DNA of 64,000 nucleotides from NCBI RefSeq assembly GCF_024807945.1, contig NZ_JANUFD010000008.1:62001-126000 (forward strand). Direction: 5' to 3'. Under the pieces are notes generated by a model. It was given only the letters and a program-made list of their open reading frames with translations, was not told the origin of the DNA and searched no databases. A program made the translations under genes and the position numbers. Shown here in pieces: positions 27,210-35,646 of the stretch. This DNA is from Pseudomonas sp. JUb42 (lineage in GTDB: Bacteria; Pseudomonadota; Gammaproteobacteria; Pseudomonadales; Pseudomonadaceae). Numbering within the stretch: the first letter of the stretch is position 1; the number at the start of each line of letters is the position of its first letter.

Positions 27210-28082
27210 TTAATACAACGCCGCAAACAACTTGCGTCGATACGCCGTCACCAACGGATGGTCATTGCCCAGCAGGTCGAACACTTGCAGCAGGGTCTTG
27301 TGCGGCAGGCCGTCGGCGTAGCTGCGATTGCGGATAAACAGTTTCAGCAGGCCGTCCAGTGCCGCTTCGTATTGCTGGCGGGACAGGTGCTGAATGGCCA
27401 GTTGATGCGCGGCTTCGTCATCCAGCGGGTTCTGCGCCAGGCGCGCCTTGAGGTCGGCGGCATCGGGCAGGCTGGCGGCTTCGGCGAGGAAGGTCAGTTG
27501 TGCGCGGGCGCCGGCCAGGTCGGCCTTGTGCTCGTCGCTCTTGACTGCATCGAGCACGGTGCGGGCTTCGCCCAGTTCGCCGCGTTCGGCCAGGCAGCGC
27601 GCGTAGAGGATCAGCGCGGCAGCATTGGTGTTGTCTTCGCTGAGGATCTGCTTGAGCAAGGCTTCGGCTTCGGCGAAATGGCTTTCGCTAAAGGCACTCT
27701 GGGCCAGTTGCAGCGGATCAACCTCGGCCGGTGGCGGCATAACGACGTGCTGTTCGAGGATCTTGCGGATCTCCGACTCCGGTTGCGCACCGGCAAAGCC
27801 ATCTATCGGCTGGCCGTCCTTGAACAGCACTACGGTAGGCAGGCTGCGGATGCCGAAGCGGGCGACGATGTCCTGCTCGATATCGCAGTTGACCTTGGCC
27901 AGCAGCAATTCGCCCTGATAACTCTCGGTGATTTGCGCCAGCAGCGGCATCAGCACCTTGCAGGGCGCACACCACTCGGCCCAGAAATCCACCAGCACCG
28001 GTTGATCGAAGGATTTGTCCAGCACCAGTTGGTCGAAGGTCGCAGTGGTGACGTCGAAGATGTACGGGGTGTCCTGGCTCAT
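27210..28082 (-). CDS. ybbN: Thioredoxin-TPR co-chaperone (CnoX/YbbN-like)
   Basis: 290 residues: N-terminal thioredoxin domain with WAEWCAPCK (Cys38, Cys41), cis-Pro in IRSLPTVVLF, then a TPR-like C-terminal half (two repeats, SAFSESHFAEAEALLKQIL and LSRQQYEAALDGLLKLF). This is the CnoX/YbbN layout, a chaperedoxin that holds oxidised clients and passes them to GroEL. Start at 28082 (MSQDTPYIFDV), as in relatives; a longer frame starts at 28112. Sits upstream of a methyltransferase gene on the same strand, but 66 bases apart. Confidence 0.9.
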   Translation of the reverse strand: MSQDTPYIFDVTTATFDQLVLDKSFDQPVLVDFWAEWCAPCKVLMPLLAQITESYQGELLLAKVNCDIEQDIVARFGIRSLPTVVLFKDGQPIDGFAGAQPESEIRKILEQHVVMPPPAEVDPLQLAQSAFSESHFAEAEALLKQILSEDNTNAAALILYARCLAERGELGEARTVLDAVKSDEHKADLAGARAQLTFLAEAASLPDAADLKARLAQNPLDDEAAHQLAIQHLSRQQYEAALDGLLKLFIRNRSYADGLPHKTLLQVFDLLGNDHPLVTAYRRKLFAALY

Positions 28083-28148
28083 CACAAGTCTCGGGAATCT
28101 GAATGCCGTCAACTATAAAGGCCGCGAGGCTTTGCTGAAAGCGGCGAA

Positions 28149-28802
28149 TCAGTCAGCGGTCCGTTGCGTGTGATAGAGGCTGACGTCGCGGAACTCATGG
28201 GGCTCGGCCAGATCGGGCAGGGTGTGGGCGTGGAGCATGCCCAGGCGCCGGTAGGCCGGGTGGGCAAAGTCGCGGACCCGCGAGTCTGCCACCAGGGCTT
28301 CACGGCCACGGCCGAGGAAGGCATCAAGCAGCGGCAGGTTGGCGCGGTCGTAGAGCACGTCGGCGACCAGGATCAGGTCGAAACGGTCGGCTTCGGCGAA
28401 GAAGTCTGTCGAATAACCCAGCTCCACCTGATTGAGCGCGGCATTGGCCCGGCACGCAGCAATGGCCAGCGGGTCGAGGTCACAGGCCACCACTTCCAGG
28501 GCGCCGGCCTGTTTCGCGGCAATCCCGGCCACGCCCGAACCGGCACCGAAATCCAGCACGCGCTTGCCGGCGACCCACTCGGGCTGCTCGGCGAGAAAGC
28601 GCGCCAGGGCCAGGCCACTGGCCCAGCAGAAGCTCCAGTAAGGCGGCTCGTCGAGGATGCGGCGGGTTTCTTCGGGGCTGAAGGCGCGGTCCATGTTGTC
28701 GGCGTCGATCAGCCACAGGCGCAGATCAGTACCCGGCAGTGGCGTGTCCACCAGCCGGGCGTCACCGAGCAGTTCGCTCAATGCATGTTGCAGCTCGATC
28801 AC
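28149..28802 (-). CDS. Class I SAM-dependent methyltransferase (ETFB-lysine/protein methyltransferase-like)
   Basis: 217 residues. SAM-binding motif VLDFGAGSGVAGIAAKQAG, acidic loop VVACDLDPLAI, and DLILVADVLYDRANLPLL, corresponding to the D-x-x-Y/F motif of the METTL20/NNMT-like group. The PPYWSFCWASGLALARFL segment before motif I is typical of this group. Substrate unknown, probably a protein lysine. Its ATG overlaps the lipoprotein gene stop by 4 bases, so the two are coupled. Confidence 0.87.
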   Translation of the reverse strand: MIELQHALSELLGDARLVDTPLPGTDLRLWLIDADNMDRAFSPEETRRILDEPPYWSFCWASGLALARFLAEQPEWVAGKRVLDFGAGSGVAGIAAKQAGALEVVACDLDPLAIAACRANAALNQVELGYSTDFFAEADRFDLILVADVLYDRANLPLLDAFLGRGREALVADSRVRDFAHPAYRRLGMLHAHTLPDLAEPHEFRDVSLYHTQRTAD

Positions 28803-29251
28803 GGCGCCGTAACGAACTGCAGAGCGCCGAGGGCCTGGGTGTTGGCTTCCTGAATGCGTACCGACGGCAGATGCAGGATCAACTGGCCGGACTGGCTGGC
28901 ACGACCGCGCAATTCAACGCGAGCGCCAGCCGGGAAGGCTTCGGGGTTGAAGCGCAACTGGAAGGGCAGGGACTGGTTATTGCCGAGCAGTTTGGTGCTC
29001 GACAGCAGTTTTTGCGGACGATTGCGCTCATCGATCACCATCAGCGCCAGCTCGACTTCGGCACCCTTTGGCACGCCGAGCAACTGGCCGCTCAACTCGC
29101 GCTGATAGGGCAGCAGTGGGCCGGGACCCTCCGGCAACTTGATGGCCTGGGTCGCGGAAGCGGGCTTGGTGGCGGGCTTGGGCGGCTCGGTGCTGCTACA
29201 GGCGGCCAGCAGGCCTGCCAGACAGAGCAAAACAAGCGGTCTGAGGGTCAT
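28799..29251 (-). CDS. YbaY-family lipoprotein
   Basis: 150 residues. Lipoprotein signal with lipobox LLAACSS (Cys about residue 17), a short Pro/Ala linker, then a single YbaY/type-III-secretion-pilotin-like beta domain (LSGQLLGVPKGAEVELALMVID, LPFQLRFNPEAFPAGARVELRGR). Outer-membrane anchored, function unknown. Start at 29251 has GGAG 6 bases ahead. Confidence 0.85.
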   Translation of the reverse strand: MTLRPLVLLCLAGLLAACSSTEPPKPATKPASATQAIKLPEGPGPLLPYQRELSGQLLGVPKGAEVELALMVIDERNRPQKLLSSTKLLGNNQSLPFQLRFNPEAFPAGARVELRGRASQSGQLILHLPSVRIQEANTQALGALQFVTAP

Positions 29252-29463
29252 GAACAGCTCCAGCAAAAACAAAATACGAAGGACAGCAGCAACCGCTCGA
29301 ATGACAGGTATAGGCGATACGCTGATGTATCGCTGTGCTGGGCGTCTATATACCGCAAAGCCGCAGCGTTGTCTCGCCAGCGGGATAGACAGCATCGCGG
29401 CTTGTGCTCAAACGGCAACAGCCCCTACCATGACCCACCTTTTTTTTATTGTTGCCTGCCACC
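29252..29463. promoter_or_regulatory. Divergent promoter region, YbaY lipoprotein / nrdR
   Basis: About 210 bases, AT-richer than the flanks, with a T9 tract ending shortly before the nrdR start. Should hold promoters in both directions; no specific operator recognised. Confidence 0.45.
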
Positions 29464-29928
29464 ATGCACTGTCCCTTCTGCGGTGCCAACGACACCAAAG
29501 TCATCGACTCACGCCTCGTCGCCGAGGGTGAGCAAGTCCGTCGCCGTCGCGAATGCCTGGCCTGTGGCGAGCGTTTCACGACCTTCGAAACCGCCGAACT
29601 GGTGTTGCCGCGCCTGATCAAGCAGGACGGCAGCCGTCAGCCGTTCGACGAAGAAAAGCTGCGCGCCGGCATGCAGCGGGCGCTGGAGAAGCGTCCGGTC
29701 AGTGTCGAGCGCCTGGAAGCGGCGTTGGCTCATATCAAGCACAAGCTGCGCGCTACCGGCGAGCGCGAAGTCAAATCCCTGGTCGTGGGCGAGTTGGTCA
29801 TGGCCGAGCTGCAAAAGCTCGACGAAGTCGCCTATATCCGTTTCGCCTCGGTTTACCGGCGCTTCCAGGACCTCAACGAATTCCGCGAAGAAATCGACCG
29901 TCTGGCCCGCGAGCCGAATAAAGAGTGA
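29464..29928 (+). CDS. nrdR: Transcriptional repressor NrdR
   Basis: 154-residue repressor of ribonucleotide reductase genes. N-terminal zinc ribbon with Cys3, Cys6, Cys31, Cys34 (MHCPFCGAND, RRRECLACGERFTTFE), followed by the ATP-cone domain (LIKQDGSRQPFDEEKLRAGM), which senses (d)ATP. The start is the ATG that begins MHCPFC; 15 earlier bases are also open. It overlaps ribD by 4 bases, as in many gammaproteobacteria. Confidence 0.97.
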   Translation: MHCPFCGANDTKVIDSRLVAEGEQVRRRRECLACGERFTTFETAELVLPRLIKQDGSRQPFDEEKLRAGMQRALEKRPVSVERLEAALAHIKHKLRATGEREVKSLVVGELVMAELQKLDEVAYIRFASVYRRFQDLNEFREEIDRLAREPNKE

Positions 29929-31070
29929 GTGCCCGCTTGACTGAACAAAGCGCTTTGGATGTCCACTACATGGCTCGTGCGCTTGAGTTGGCGCGCAAGG
30001 GTATTTATTCCACGCATCCCAATCCGCGGGTCGGCTGCGTCATCGTGCGTGAGGGCAAGATCGTCGGCGAAGGCTGGCATGCCCGCGCCGGCGAGCCCCA
30101 TGCCGAAGTCCACGCCCTGCGTCAGGCCGGCGACAAGGCCCGTGGCGCTACCGCCTACGTGACCCTTGAACCCTGCAGCCATTTTGGCCGCACGCCGCCG
30201 TGTGCCGATGCGCTGATAAGCGCTGGCGTGAGCCGGGTGGTCGCGGCCATGCAAGACCCCAATCCCGATGTCGGCGGTCATGGCCTGTTGCGCCTGATGA
30301 ACGCGGGCATCGCTGTGCAGAGCGGTGTGCTGGAAGCCGAGGCGCGGGCGCTGAACAAAGGCTTTCTCAAACGCATGGAAAAGGGCCTGCCCTACGTGCG
30401 AGTCAAACTGGCCATGAGCCTGGACGGGCGCACCGCCATGGCCAGCGGCGAAAGCCAGTGGATCACCGGCCCCGAAGCCCGTGCTGCGGTGCAGCGTTTG
30501 CGCGCTCAATCGAGTGTGGTGCTCACCGGTGCCGATACCGTGCTGGCCGACCGAGCCCGCCTGACCGTACGCCCCGATGAGCTGGGCCTGAATGCCGAGC
30601 TGACCGCCTTATGCGTCACCCGTCCGCCGCTGCGCGTATTGATCGACGGGCGCCTGCGTGTGCCGTTGACCGCGCCCTTCTTTCAGGAAGGCCGTGCCCT
30701 GGTCGTGACCTGCGCCGCGGCATCGGCCCGCGTGCGCTATCACGAGGAAGGCCACGAGATGCTGGCCATGGCCAGTACGGCCGGGCATGTCGACCTGCGC
30801 AAACTGTTGGTTGAGCTGGCTTCCCGGGGCGTCAACGACGTGCTGGTCGAGGCCGGGCCGCGACTGGCCGGGGCTTTTACCCGCCTGGGTCTGGTCGATG
30901 AGTATCAGATTTTTATTGCGGGCAAGTTCATGGGCTCCTCGGCCCGGCCGCTGCTGGATCTGCCGCTGTCGCATATGAGCGAGGCGAAGGAACTGCAAAT
31001 CGTTGAAATGCGCGCAGTCGGTAATGACTGGCGAGTCATTGCGGTACCTCGGCCCGCACCCGGCGTATAA
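29925..31070 (+). CDS. ribD: Bifunctional riboflavin deaminase/reductase RibD
   Basis: 381 residues, performing steps 2 and 3 of riboflavin synthesis. Deaminase domain with zinc ligands His59-Ala-Glu61 and Cys84/Cys93 (GEPHAEVHAL, PCSHFGRTPPC); reductase domain from about 160 (VKLAMSLDGRTAMASGESQWITG) ending with NDVLVEAGPRLAGAF. GTG start overlapping the nrdR stop; a TTG 12 bases later would give the N-terminus seen in some relatives. Confidence 0.96.
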   Translation: MSARLTEQSALDVHYMARALELARKGIYSTHPNPRVGCVIVREGKIVGEGWHARAGEPHAEVHALRQAGDKARGATAYVTLEPCSHFGRTPPCADALISAGVSRVVAAMQDPNPDVGGHGLLRLMNAGIAVQSGVLEAEARALNKGFLKRMEKGLPYVRVKLAMSLDGRTAMASGESQWITGPEARAAVQRLRAQSSVVLTGADTVLADRARLTVRPDELGLNAELTALCVTRPPLRVLIDGRLRVPLTAPFFQEGRALVVTCAAASARVRYHEEGHEMLAMASTAGHVDLRKLLVELASRGVNDVLVEAGPRLAGAFTRLGLVDEYQIFIAGKFMGSSARPLLDLPLSHMSEAKELQIVEMRAVGNDWRVIAVPRPAPGV

Positions 31071-31118
31071 TTTTCGGCTTTCGCTTATAGCGCTGGCTTT
31101 GTTCTCCTGGAGGACCTC

Positions 31119-31781
31119 ATGTTTACCGGCATCATTGAATCCATCGGCAGCATTCGCGCCCTGACCCCCAAAGGCGGCGATGTCCGCGTTTACGTGGAAA
31201 CCGGCAAGCTCGACCTGGGCGACGTCAAACTGGGCGACAGCATCGCGGTCAACGGCGTCTGCCTGACGGCGGTGGAGCTGCCAGGCGACGGTTTCTGGGC
31301 TGATGTCAGCCGCGAAACCCTGGACGTGACCGCGTTCAACGAATTGAAAGCGGGCAGCCGGGTCAACCTGGAAAAAGCCCTGACCCCGACCACGCGCCTG
31401 GGCGGCCATTTGGTCAGCGGCCATGTCGACGGCATTGGTGAAGTGATTTCCCGCGAGGAAAACGCCCGCGCCATCCAGTTCCGCATCCGCGCGCCGCGCG
31501 AGCTGGCCAAATACATTTCGCACAAGGGCTCGATCACCGTCGACGGCACCAGCCTGACCGTCAACGCGGTCAACGGCGCCGAGTTCGAACTGACCATCGT
31601 GCCCCACACCCTGGCCGAGACCATCATGGCCGACTACCGCCCAGGTCGTCAGGTCAACCTTGAAGTGGACCTGTTGGCCCGTTACCTGGAGCGCCTGCTG
31701 CTCGGTGACAAGGCTGCCGAACCGACTTCGGGCGGCATTACCGAAAGCTTTCTGGCCGCCAACGGCTACCTCAAATCCTGA
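31119..31781 (+). CDS. ribE: Riboflavin synthase alpha subunit
   Basis: 220 residues: MFTGIIESIGSI start diagnostic of the family, two lumazine-binding barrels (first NGVCLTAVE; second VDGTSLTVNAV), which dismutate lumazine to riboflavin. A GGAGG site precedes the ATG. Second gene of the rib group; naming follows the RibE/RibC double usage. Confidence 0.96.
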   Translation: MFTGIIESIGSIRALTPKGGDVRVYVETGKLDLGDVKLGDSIAVNGVCLTAVELPGDGFWADVSRETLDVTAFNELKAGSRVNLEKALTPTTRLGGHLVSGHVDGIGEVISREENARAIQFRIRAPRELAKYISHKGSITVDGTSLTVNAVNGAEFELTIVPHTLAETIMADYRPGRQVNLEVDLLARYLERLLLGDKAAEPTSGGITESFLAANGYLKS

Positions 31782-31798
31782 ATTGAAGGGGGTGCCTT

Positions 31799-32890
31799 GT
31801 GGCGCTCAACAGCATTGAAGAACTGGTAGAAGACATTCGCCAGGGCAAAATGGTCATCCTCATGGATGACGAAGACCGCGAGAACGAAGGCGACCTGATC
31901 ATGGCCGCCGAATGCGTGCAGGCCGAGCACATCAATTTCATGGCCAAGTACGCCCGTGGCCTGATCTGCATGCCTATGACCCGTGAGCGCTGCGAAAACC
32001 TCAAGCTGCCGCTGATGGCTGCGCGCAACGGTTCCGGTTTCGGCACCAAGTTCACCGTGTCCATCGAAGCCGCCGAAGGCGTGACCACCGGTATCTCCGC
32101 CGCTGACCGTGCCCGCACTGTGCAAGCCGCTGCTGCCAAGGACGCCAAGGCTGAAGATATCGTCAGCCCCGGGCATATCTTCCCGCTGATGGCTCAGGCC
32201 GGCGGCACCCTGTCCCGCGCCGGTCACACTGAAGCCGCGTGCGATCTTGCGCGCATGGCCGGTTTCGAGCCAAGTGGCGTGATCTGCGAAGTGATGAACG
32301 ATGACGGCACCATGTCCCGTCGCGCCGAGCTGGAAGTCTTTGCCGCCGAACACAACATCAAGATCGGCACCATTGCTGACCTGATTCACTACCGCATGAT
32401 CCACGAACGTACCGTTCAGCGGATTGCCGAGCAGCCGCTGGACAGCGAACTGGGTCAGTTCAACCTTGTGACCTACCGCGATTCGGTGGAGGGCGACGTC
32501 CATCTGGCCCTGACTTTGGGCAAGATCTGCGCTGAAGAGCCGACCCTGGTTCGCGTGCACAACATGGACCCGCTGCGCGACCTGCTGATGGTCAATCAGC
32601 CCGGCCGCTGGAGCCTGCGCGCCGCCATGAGTACGGTGGCCGAGGCCGGCAGCGGTGTTGTGCTGCTGCTTGGTCACCCGCTGGATGGCGACGTGCTGCT
32701 GGCGCATATTCGCGAAACAGCCGGGCAGACTGTGGTCAAGACGCCGACCACTTACAGCACGGTCGGTGCCGGTTCACAGATCCTGCGTGACCTCGGGGTG
32801 CGCAAAATGCGCCTGATGAGTTCACCCATGAAGTTCAATGCGATATCCGGTTTCGATCTGGAAGTTGTAGAATACGTGCCCTCCGAATAA
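31799..32890 (+). CDS. ribB: 3,4-dihydroxy-2-butanone-4-phosphate synthase with degenerate GTP cyclohydrolase II domain (RibBA-like)
   Basis: 363 residues. The N-terminal 200 residues are a complete RibB (MDDEDRENEGDLIMAAE, GHTEAACDLARMAG). The C-terminal half has the RibA fold, but the zinc site (Cys-x10-Cys-x-Cys) and the RQEGRGIGL catalytic loop of true RibA are missing (RVHNMDPLRDLLM and GVVLLLGHPLDGD stand in their place), so it is very likely inactive as GTP cyclohydrolase II. A separate complete ribA lies at 36547-37164. GTG start. Confidence 0.93.
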   Translation: MALNSIEELVEDIRQGKMVILMDDEDRENEGDLIMAAECVQAEHINFMAKYARGLICMPMTRERCENLKLPLMAARNGSGFGTKFTVSIEAAEGVTTGISAADRARTVQAAAAKDAKAEDIVSPGHIFPLMAQAGGTLSRAGHTEAACDLARMAGFEPSGVICEVMNDDGTMSRRAELEVFAAEHNIKIGTIADLIHYRMIHERTVQRIAEQPLDSELGQFNLVTYRDSVEGDVHLALTLGKICAEEPTLVRVHNMDPLRDLLMVNQPGRWSLRAAMSTVAEAGSGVVLLLGHPLDGDVLLAHIRETAGQTVVKTPTTYSTVGAGSQILRDLGVRKMRLMSSPMKFNAISGFDLEVVEYVPSE

Positions 32891-32907
32891 ATCCGGCGGG
32901 CGCCGGG

Positions 32908-32999
32908 CTGTGAAAACCTTCGCGTTTTCACAGCAAATGCTGCCTGCTGTTACGATTCGTGGCCTAAAATCCATAAAAACACGCCGAACTGGCGTGTTT
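32908..32999 (+). promoter_or_regulatory. Two hairpins in the ribBA-ribH gap
   Basis: Stem 1: CTGTGAAAAC / GTTTTCACAG, 32908-32933. Stem 2: AAACACGCC / GGCGTGTTT, 32977-32999, followed by GCTCTTTA and the ribH start about 30 bases later. Stem 2 resembles a weak terminator or attenuator. No FMN riboswitch core is present. Confidence 0.55.
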
Positions 33000-33027
33000 G
33001 CTCTTTATAAAGACGAGACTCTCGCGA

Positions 33028-33504
33028 ATGACTCTGAAGACCATCGAAGGTAACTTCATCGCTCCCCAAGGTCGCTATGCCCTGGTGGTTGGCCGTTTCA
33101 ATAGCTTCGTCGTGGAAAGTCTGGTGAGTGGCGCCGTTGACGCCCTCGTCCGCCACGGCGTCAAGGAAAGCGACATCACCATCGTTCGCGCACCGGGTGC
33201 CTTCGAGCTGCCGCTGGTCGTGCAGAAAGTCGCCCAGCGCAGCGAATTCGCTGCCATTGTCGCCCTCGGCGCAGTCATTCGTGGCGGTACTCCGCACTTC
33301 GAATATGTTGCAGGCGAGTGCGTCAAGGGTATCGCCCAGGTCTCCATGGAGTTCGGCGTACCGGTTGCCTTCGGCGTGCTGACCGTTGATTCCATCGAGC
33401 AAGCCATCGAACGTTCCGGCACCAAGGCCGGTAACAAAGGTGCCGAAGCTGCCCTGTCCGCCCTGGAAATGGTCAGCCTGCTGGCGCAGTTGGAGGCCAA
33501 GTGA
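33028..33504 (+). CDS. ribH: 6,7-dimethyl-8-ribityllumazine synthase
   Basis: 158 residues, forming a large capsid-like oligomer that makes lumazine for RibE. Family motifs YALVVGRFNSFVVESLVSGA, VRAPGAFELP, ALGAVIRGGTPHFEYV (catalytic His) are intact. Overlaps nusB by 4 bases, a common arrangement. Confidence 0.97.
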   Translation: MTLKTIEGNFIAPQGRYALVVGRFNSFVVESLVSGAVDALVRHGVKESDITIVRAPGAFELPLVVQKVAQRSEFAAIVALGAVIRGGTPHFEYVAGECVKGIAQVSMEFGVPVAFGVLTVDSIEQAIERSGTKAGNKGAEAALSALEMVSLLAQLEAK

Positions 33505-33998
33505 TTTCCGACGAAAGCGATCAATTCAACCCGCGTGACCCCAAGTCTCCTGACGCTGCCAAGGGCAAGAGCGCCAAACGTCGCGAAGCGCGGCAGCTGG
33601 CAACCCAGGCGCTGTACCAGTGGCACATGGCGAATCACTCCCTGACTGAAATCGAAGCGCAGTTCCGCGTCGACAATGATTTCAAGGATGTCGATGGCGT
33701 TTACTTCCGCGAGCTGCTGCACGGTGTGGGCACCAACAAGACCGAGATCGACACCGCTCTCAAGCCTTGCCTGGACCTGACCATCGAAGAGTTGGACCCG
33801 GTCGAACTGGCCATCCTGCGCCTGTCCACCTACGAGCTGCTCAAGCGCGTTGATGTGCCGTACCGCGTGGTGATCAACGAAGGCATCGAGCTGGCGAAAG
33901 TCTACGGCTCCACTGACGGCCACAAGTTCGTCAACGGCGTGCTGGACAAACTGGCCCCGCGCCTGCGTGAAGCCGAGGTCAAAGCCTACAAGCGCTGA
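33501..33998 (+). CDS. nusB: Transcription antitermination factor NusB
   Basis: 165 residues, all-helical RNA-binding factor of rRNA antitermination complexes. KRREARQLATQALYQWHMA, PVELAILRLSTYELL and VVINEGIELAKVYGSTDGHKFVNGVLDKL are family signatures. GTG start with GGAGG close ahead (4-base spacing), overlapping ribH. Confidence 0.97.
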   Translation: MISDESDQFNPRDPKSPDAAKGKSAKRREARQLATQALYQWHMANHSLTEIEAQFRVDNDFKDVDGVYFRELLHGVGTNKTEIDTALKPCLDLTIEELDPVELAILRLSTYELLKRVDVPYRVVINEGIELAKVYGSTDGHKFVNGVLDKLAPRLREAEVKAYKR

Positions 33999-34036
33999 GG
34001 TTGGCGCAAGGCTGGAGGCGCGCCGCGAACACGACT

Positions 34037-34127
34037 TGTGGGAGCGAATTCATTCGCGAAGGCGGTATTTCAGGCGATAGATAAGGTCGTCTGTACGAGC
34101 CTTTTCGCGAATGAATTCGCTCCCACA
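34037..34127. repeat. REPIN, class B
   Basis: Perfect 23-bp inverted ends GTGGGAGCGAATTCATTCGC(GAA) around about 43 bases, between nusB and thiL within an otherwise continuous gene group. Confidence 0.9.
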
Positions 34128-34165
34128 TGTTTTGTCGAGCTCATGCGCTGTTTAACGAGATTGAA

Positions 34166-35131
34166 ATGGGCGAGTTCGAACTGATCCGCAACTACTTCGC
34201 CGCTGCGCCCTGTGCTCAGACGGGCGAAGGTGTTGCTCTGGGCATTGGCGACGATTGTGCGCTGTTGACCCTGCCGCCCGGCGAGCAACTGGCGGTGTCC
34301 ACCGATACCCTGGTTGCCGGGGTGCATTTTCCTGAGGTCTGCGATCCTTTCCTGCTGGGCCAACGTGCCCTGGCGGTATCGGCGAGCGATCTGGCGGCCA
34401 TGGGCGCCGCACCTTCTGCCTTTACCCTGGCCCTGACCTTGCCGTCAGTCGATGCCGGCTGGCTGCAGGAATTTGCCCGTGGCTTGAATGTCATGGCTCA
34501 GACCTGTTCGTTGCGCCTGGTCGGCGGCGACACCACGCGCGGCCCCCTCAGCCTGACCCTGACTGTCTTCGGTCACGTTCCTGCCGGTCAGGCCCTGACC
34601 CGCAGCGCTGCTCAGGTGGGCGACCTGCTGTGTGTCGGTGGCGATCTCGGCGAGGGTGCGGGTGCCCTGGCACTGGTGTTGAACCAGCGCACGGCCCCGG
34701 CAGCCATCAGCGAAACCCTGCTGGCCCGTTACTGGTCGCCACAGCCGCAATTGGCTCTGGGCCAGGCGCTGCGGGGCAAGGCTACGGCGGCGCTGGATAT
34801 TTCCGACGGGCTGTTGGCCGATTGTGGGCATATCGCGTTGGCCTCCGGCGTGCGCCTGCGCATTGAGCGCGAGCGTCTGCCGCTGTCAGCAGCATTGCTT
34901 GGTTTGTTGGAAAAAGACGCCGCACAACGGGCTGCCCTGAGCGGCGGCGATGACTATGTACTAGCGTTCACCTTGCCGCCGGAGTTTTTGTCCGGGTTAC
35001 TCGATGCCGGTTGGCCGATCCGGGTCATCGGCGCTGTCGAAGCGGGGCAGGGTGTGGTGCTGACCGATGCCGATGGGCAGGACATCACTCCGTTGACGCG
35101 GGGTTATCAACATTTTCGGGAGACGCGGTGA
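34166..35131 (+). CDS. thiL: Thiamine-monophosphate kinase
   Basis: 321 residues; phosphorylates thiamine phosphate to the diphosphate cofactor. MGEFELIRNYFA start, GIGDDCALL metal-binding motif, STDTLVAGVHFP, RALAVSASDLAAMGA, VGGDTTRGPLSLT and LDISDGLLADCGHI follow the family. Chosen start is the ATG beginning MGEFEL. Stop overlaps the pgpA GTG. Confidence 0.95.
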   Translation: MGEFELIRNYFAAAPCAQTGEGVALGIGDDCALLTLPPGEQLAVSTDTLVAGVHFPEVCDPFLLGQRALAVSASDLAAMGAAPSAFTLALTLPSVDAGWLQEFARGLNVMAQTCSLRLVGGDTTRGPLSLTLTVFGHVPAGQALTRSAAQVGDLLCVGGDLGEGAGALALVLNQRTAPAAISETLLARYWSPQPQLALGQALRGKATAALDISDGLLADCGHIALASGVRLRIERERLPLSAALLGLLEKDAAQRAALSGGDDYVLAFTLPPEFLSGLLDAGWPIRVIGAVEAGQGVVLTDADGQDITPLTRGYQHFRETR

Positions 35132-35637
35132 CAGATCAGCCAAATCAGGTTACGGCCCAGGCCGTGACGCCGTCGGTATGGAGCAATCCCTGGCACTTTC
35201 TGGCCTTCGGCTTGGGCTCCGGCACCCTGCCCAAGGCCCCTGGCACCTGGGGCTCGCTGGTCGCGGTGCCGTTCATGCCGCTGTGGCAGATGCTGCCGGG
35301 CTGGGGTTACGGCTTGATGCTGGTGCTGACCACGCTGTTCGGCTTCTGGCTGTGCGGCAAGGTGGCAGACGATCTGGGCGTGCATGACCACGAAGGCATC
35401 GTCTGGGATGAAATGGTCGGCATGTGGATCACCCTGTGGGACGTGCCTCAGGGCTGGTACTGGCTGTTGGCGGGCTTCTTGATGTTCCGTTTCTTCGACA
35501 TCCTCAAGCCGTGGCCGATCAGCTGGATCGACCGCCATGTGCACAGTGGGACGGGCATCATGCTCGATGATGTGCTGGCCGGTGTTTTCGCCTGGCTGGG
35601 TGTGCAAGCTTTGATCTGGGGAACGCATTTGCTCTAG
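35128..35637 (+). CDS. pgpA: Phosphatidylglycerophosphatase A
   Basis: 169-residue inner-membrane enzyme giving phosphatidylglycerol. GLGSGTLPKAPGTWGSL, DDLGVHDHEGIVWDEMVG (metal ligands) and FRFFDILKPWPISWID are diagnostic. GTG start with GGAG 5 bases ahead, 4-base overlap with thiL. Confidence 0.95.
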   Translation: MTDQPNQVTAQAVTPSVWSNPWHFLAFGLGSGTLPKAPGTWGSLVAVPFMPLWQMLPGWGYGLMLVLTTLFGFWLCGKVADDLGVHDHEGIVWDEMVGMWITLWDVPQGWYWLLAGFLMFRFFDILKPWPISWIDRHVHSGTGIMLDDVLAGVFAWLGVQALIWGTHLL

Positions 35638-35646
35638 GAGAGCATC

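Noticed and set aside
27210..28118. Extended start of the thioredoxin-TPR protein at 28112
   Set aside because: The extra residues (MTAFRFPRLV) are not part of the family; MSQDTPYIFDV begins the conserved sequence.
32891..33027. FMN riboswitch before ribH
   Set aside because: None of the conserved RFN boxes can be found; only two simple hairpins are present.
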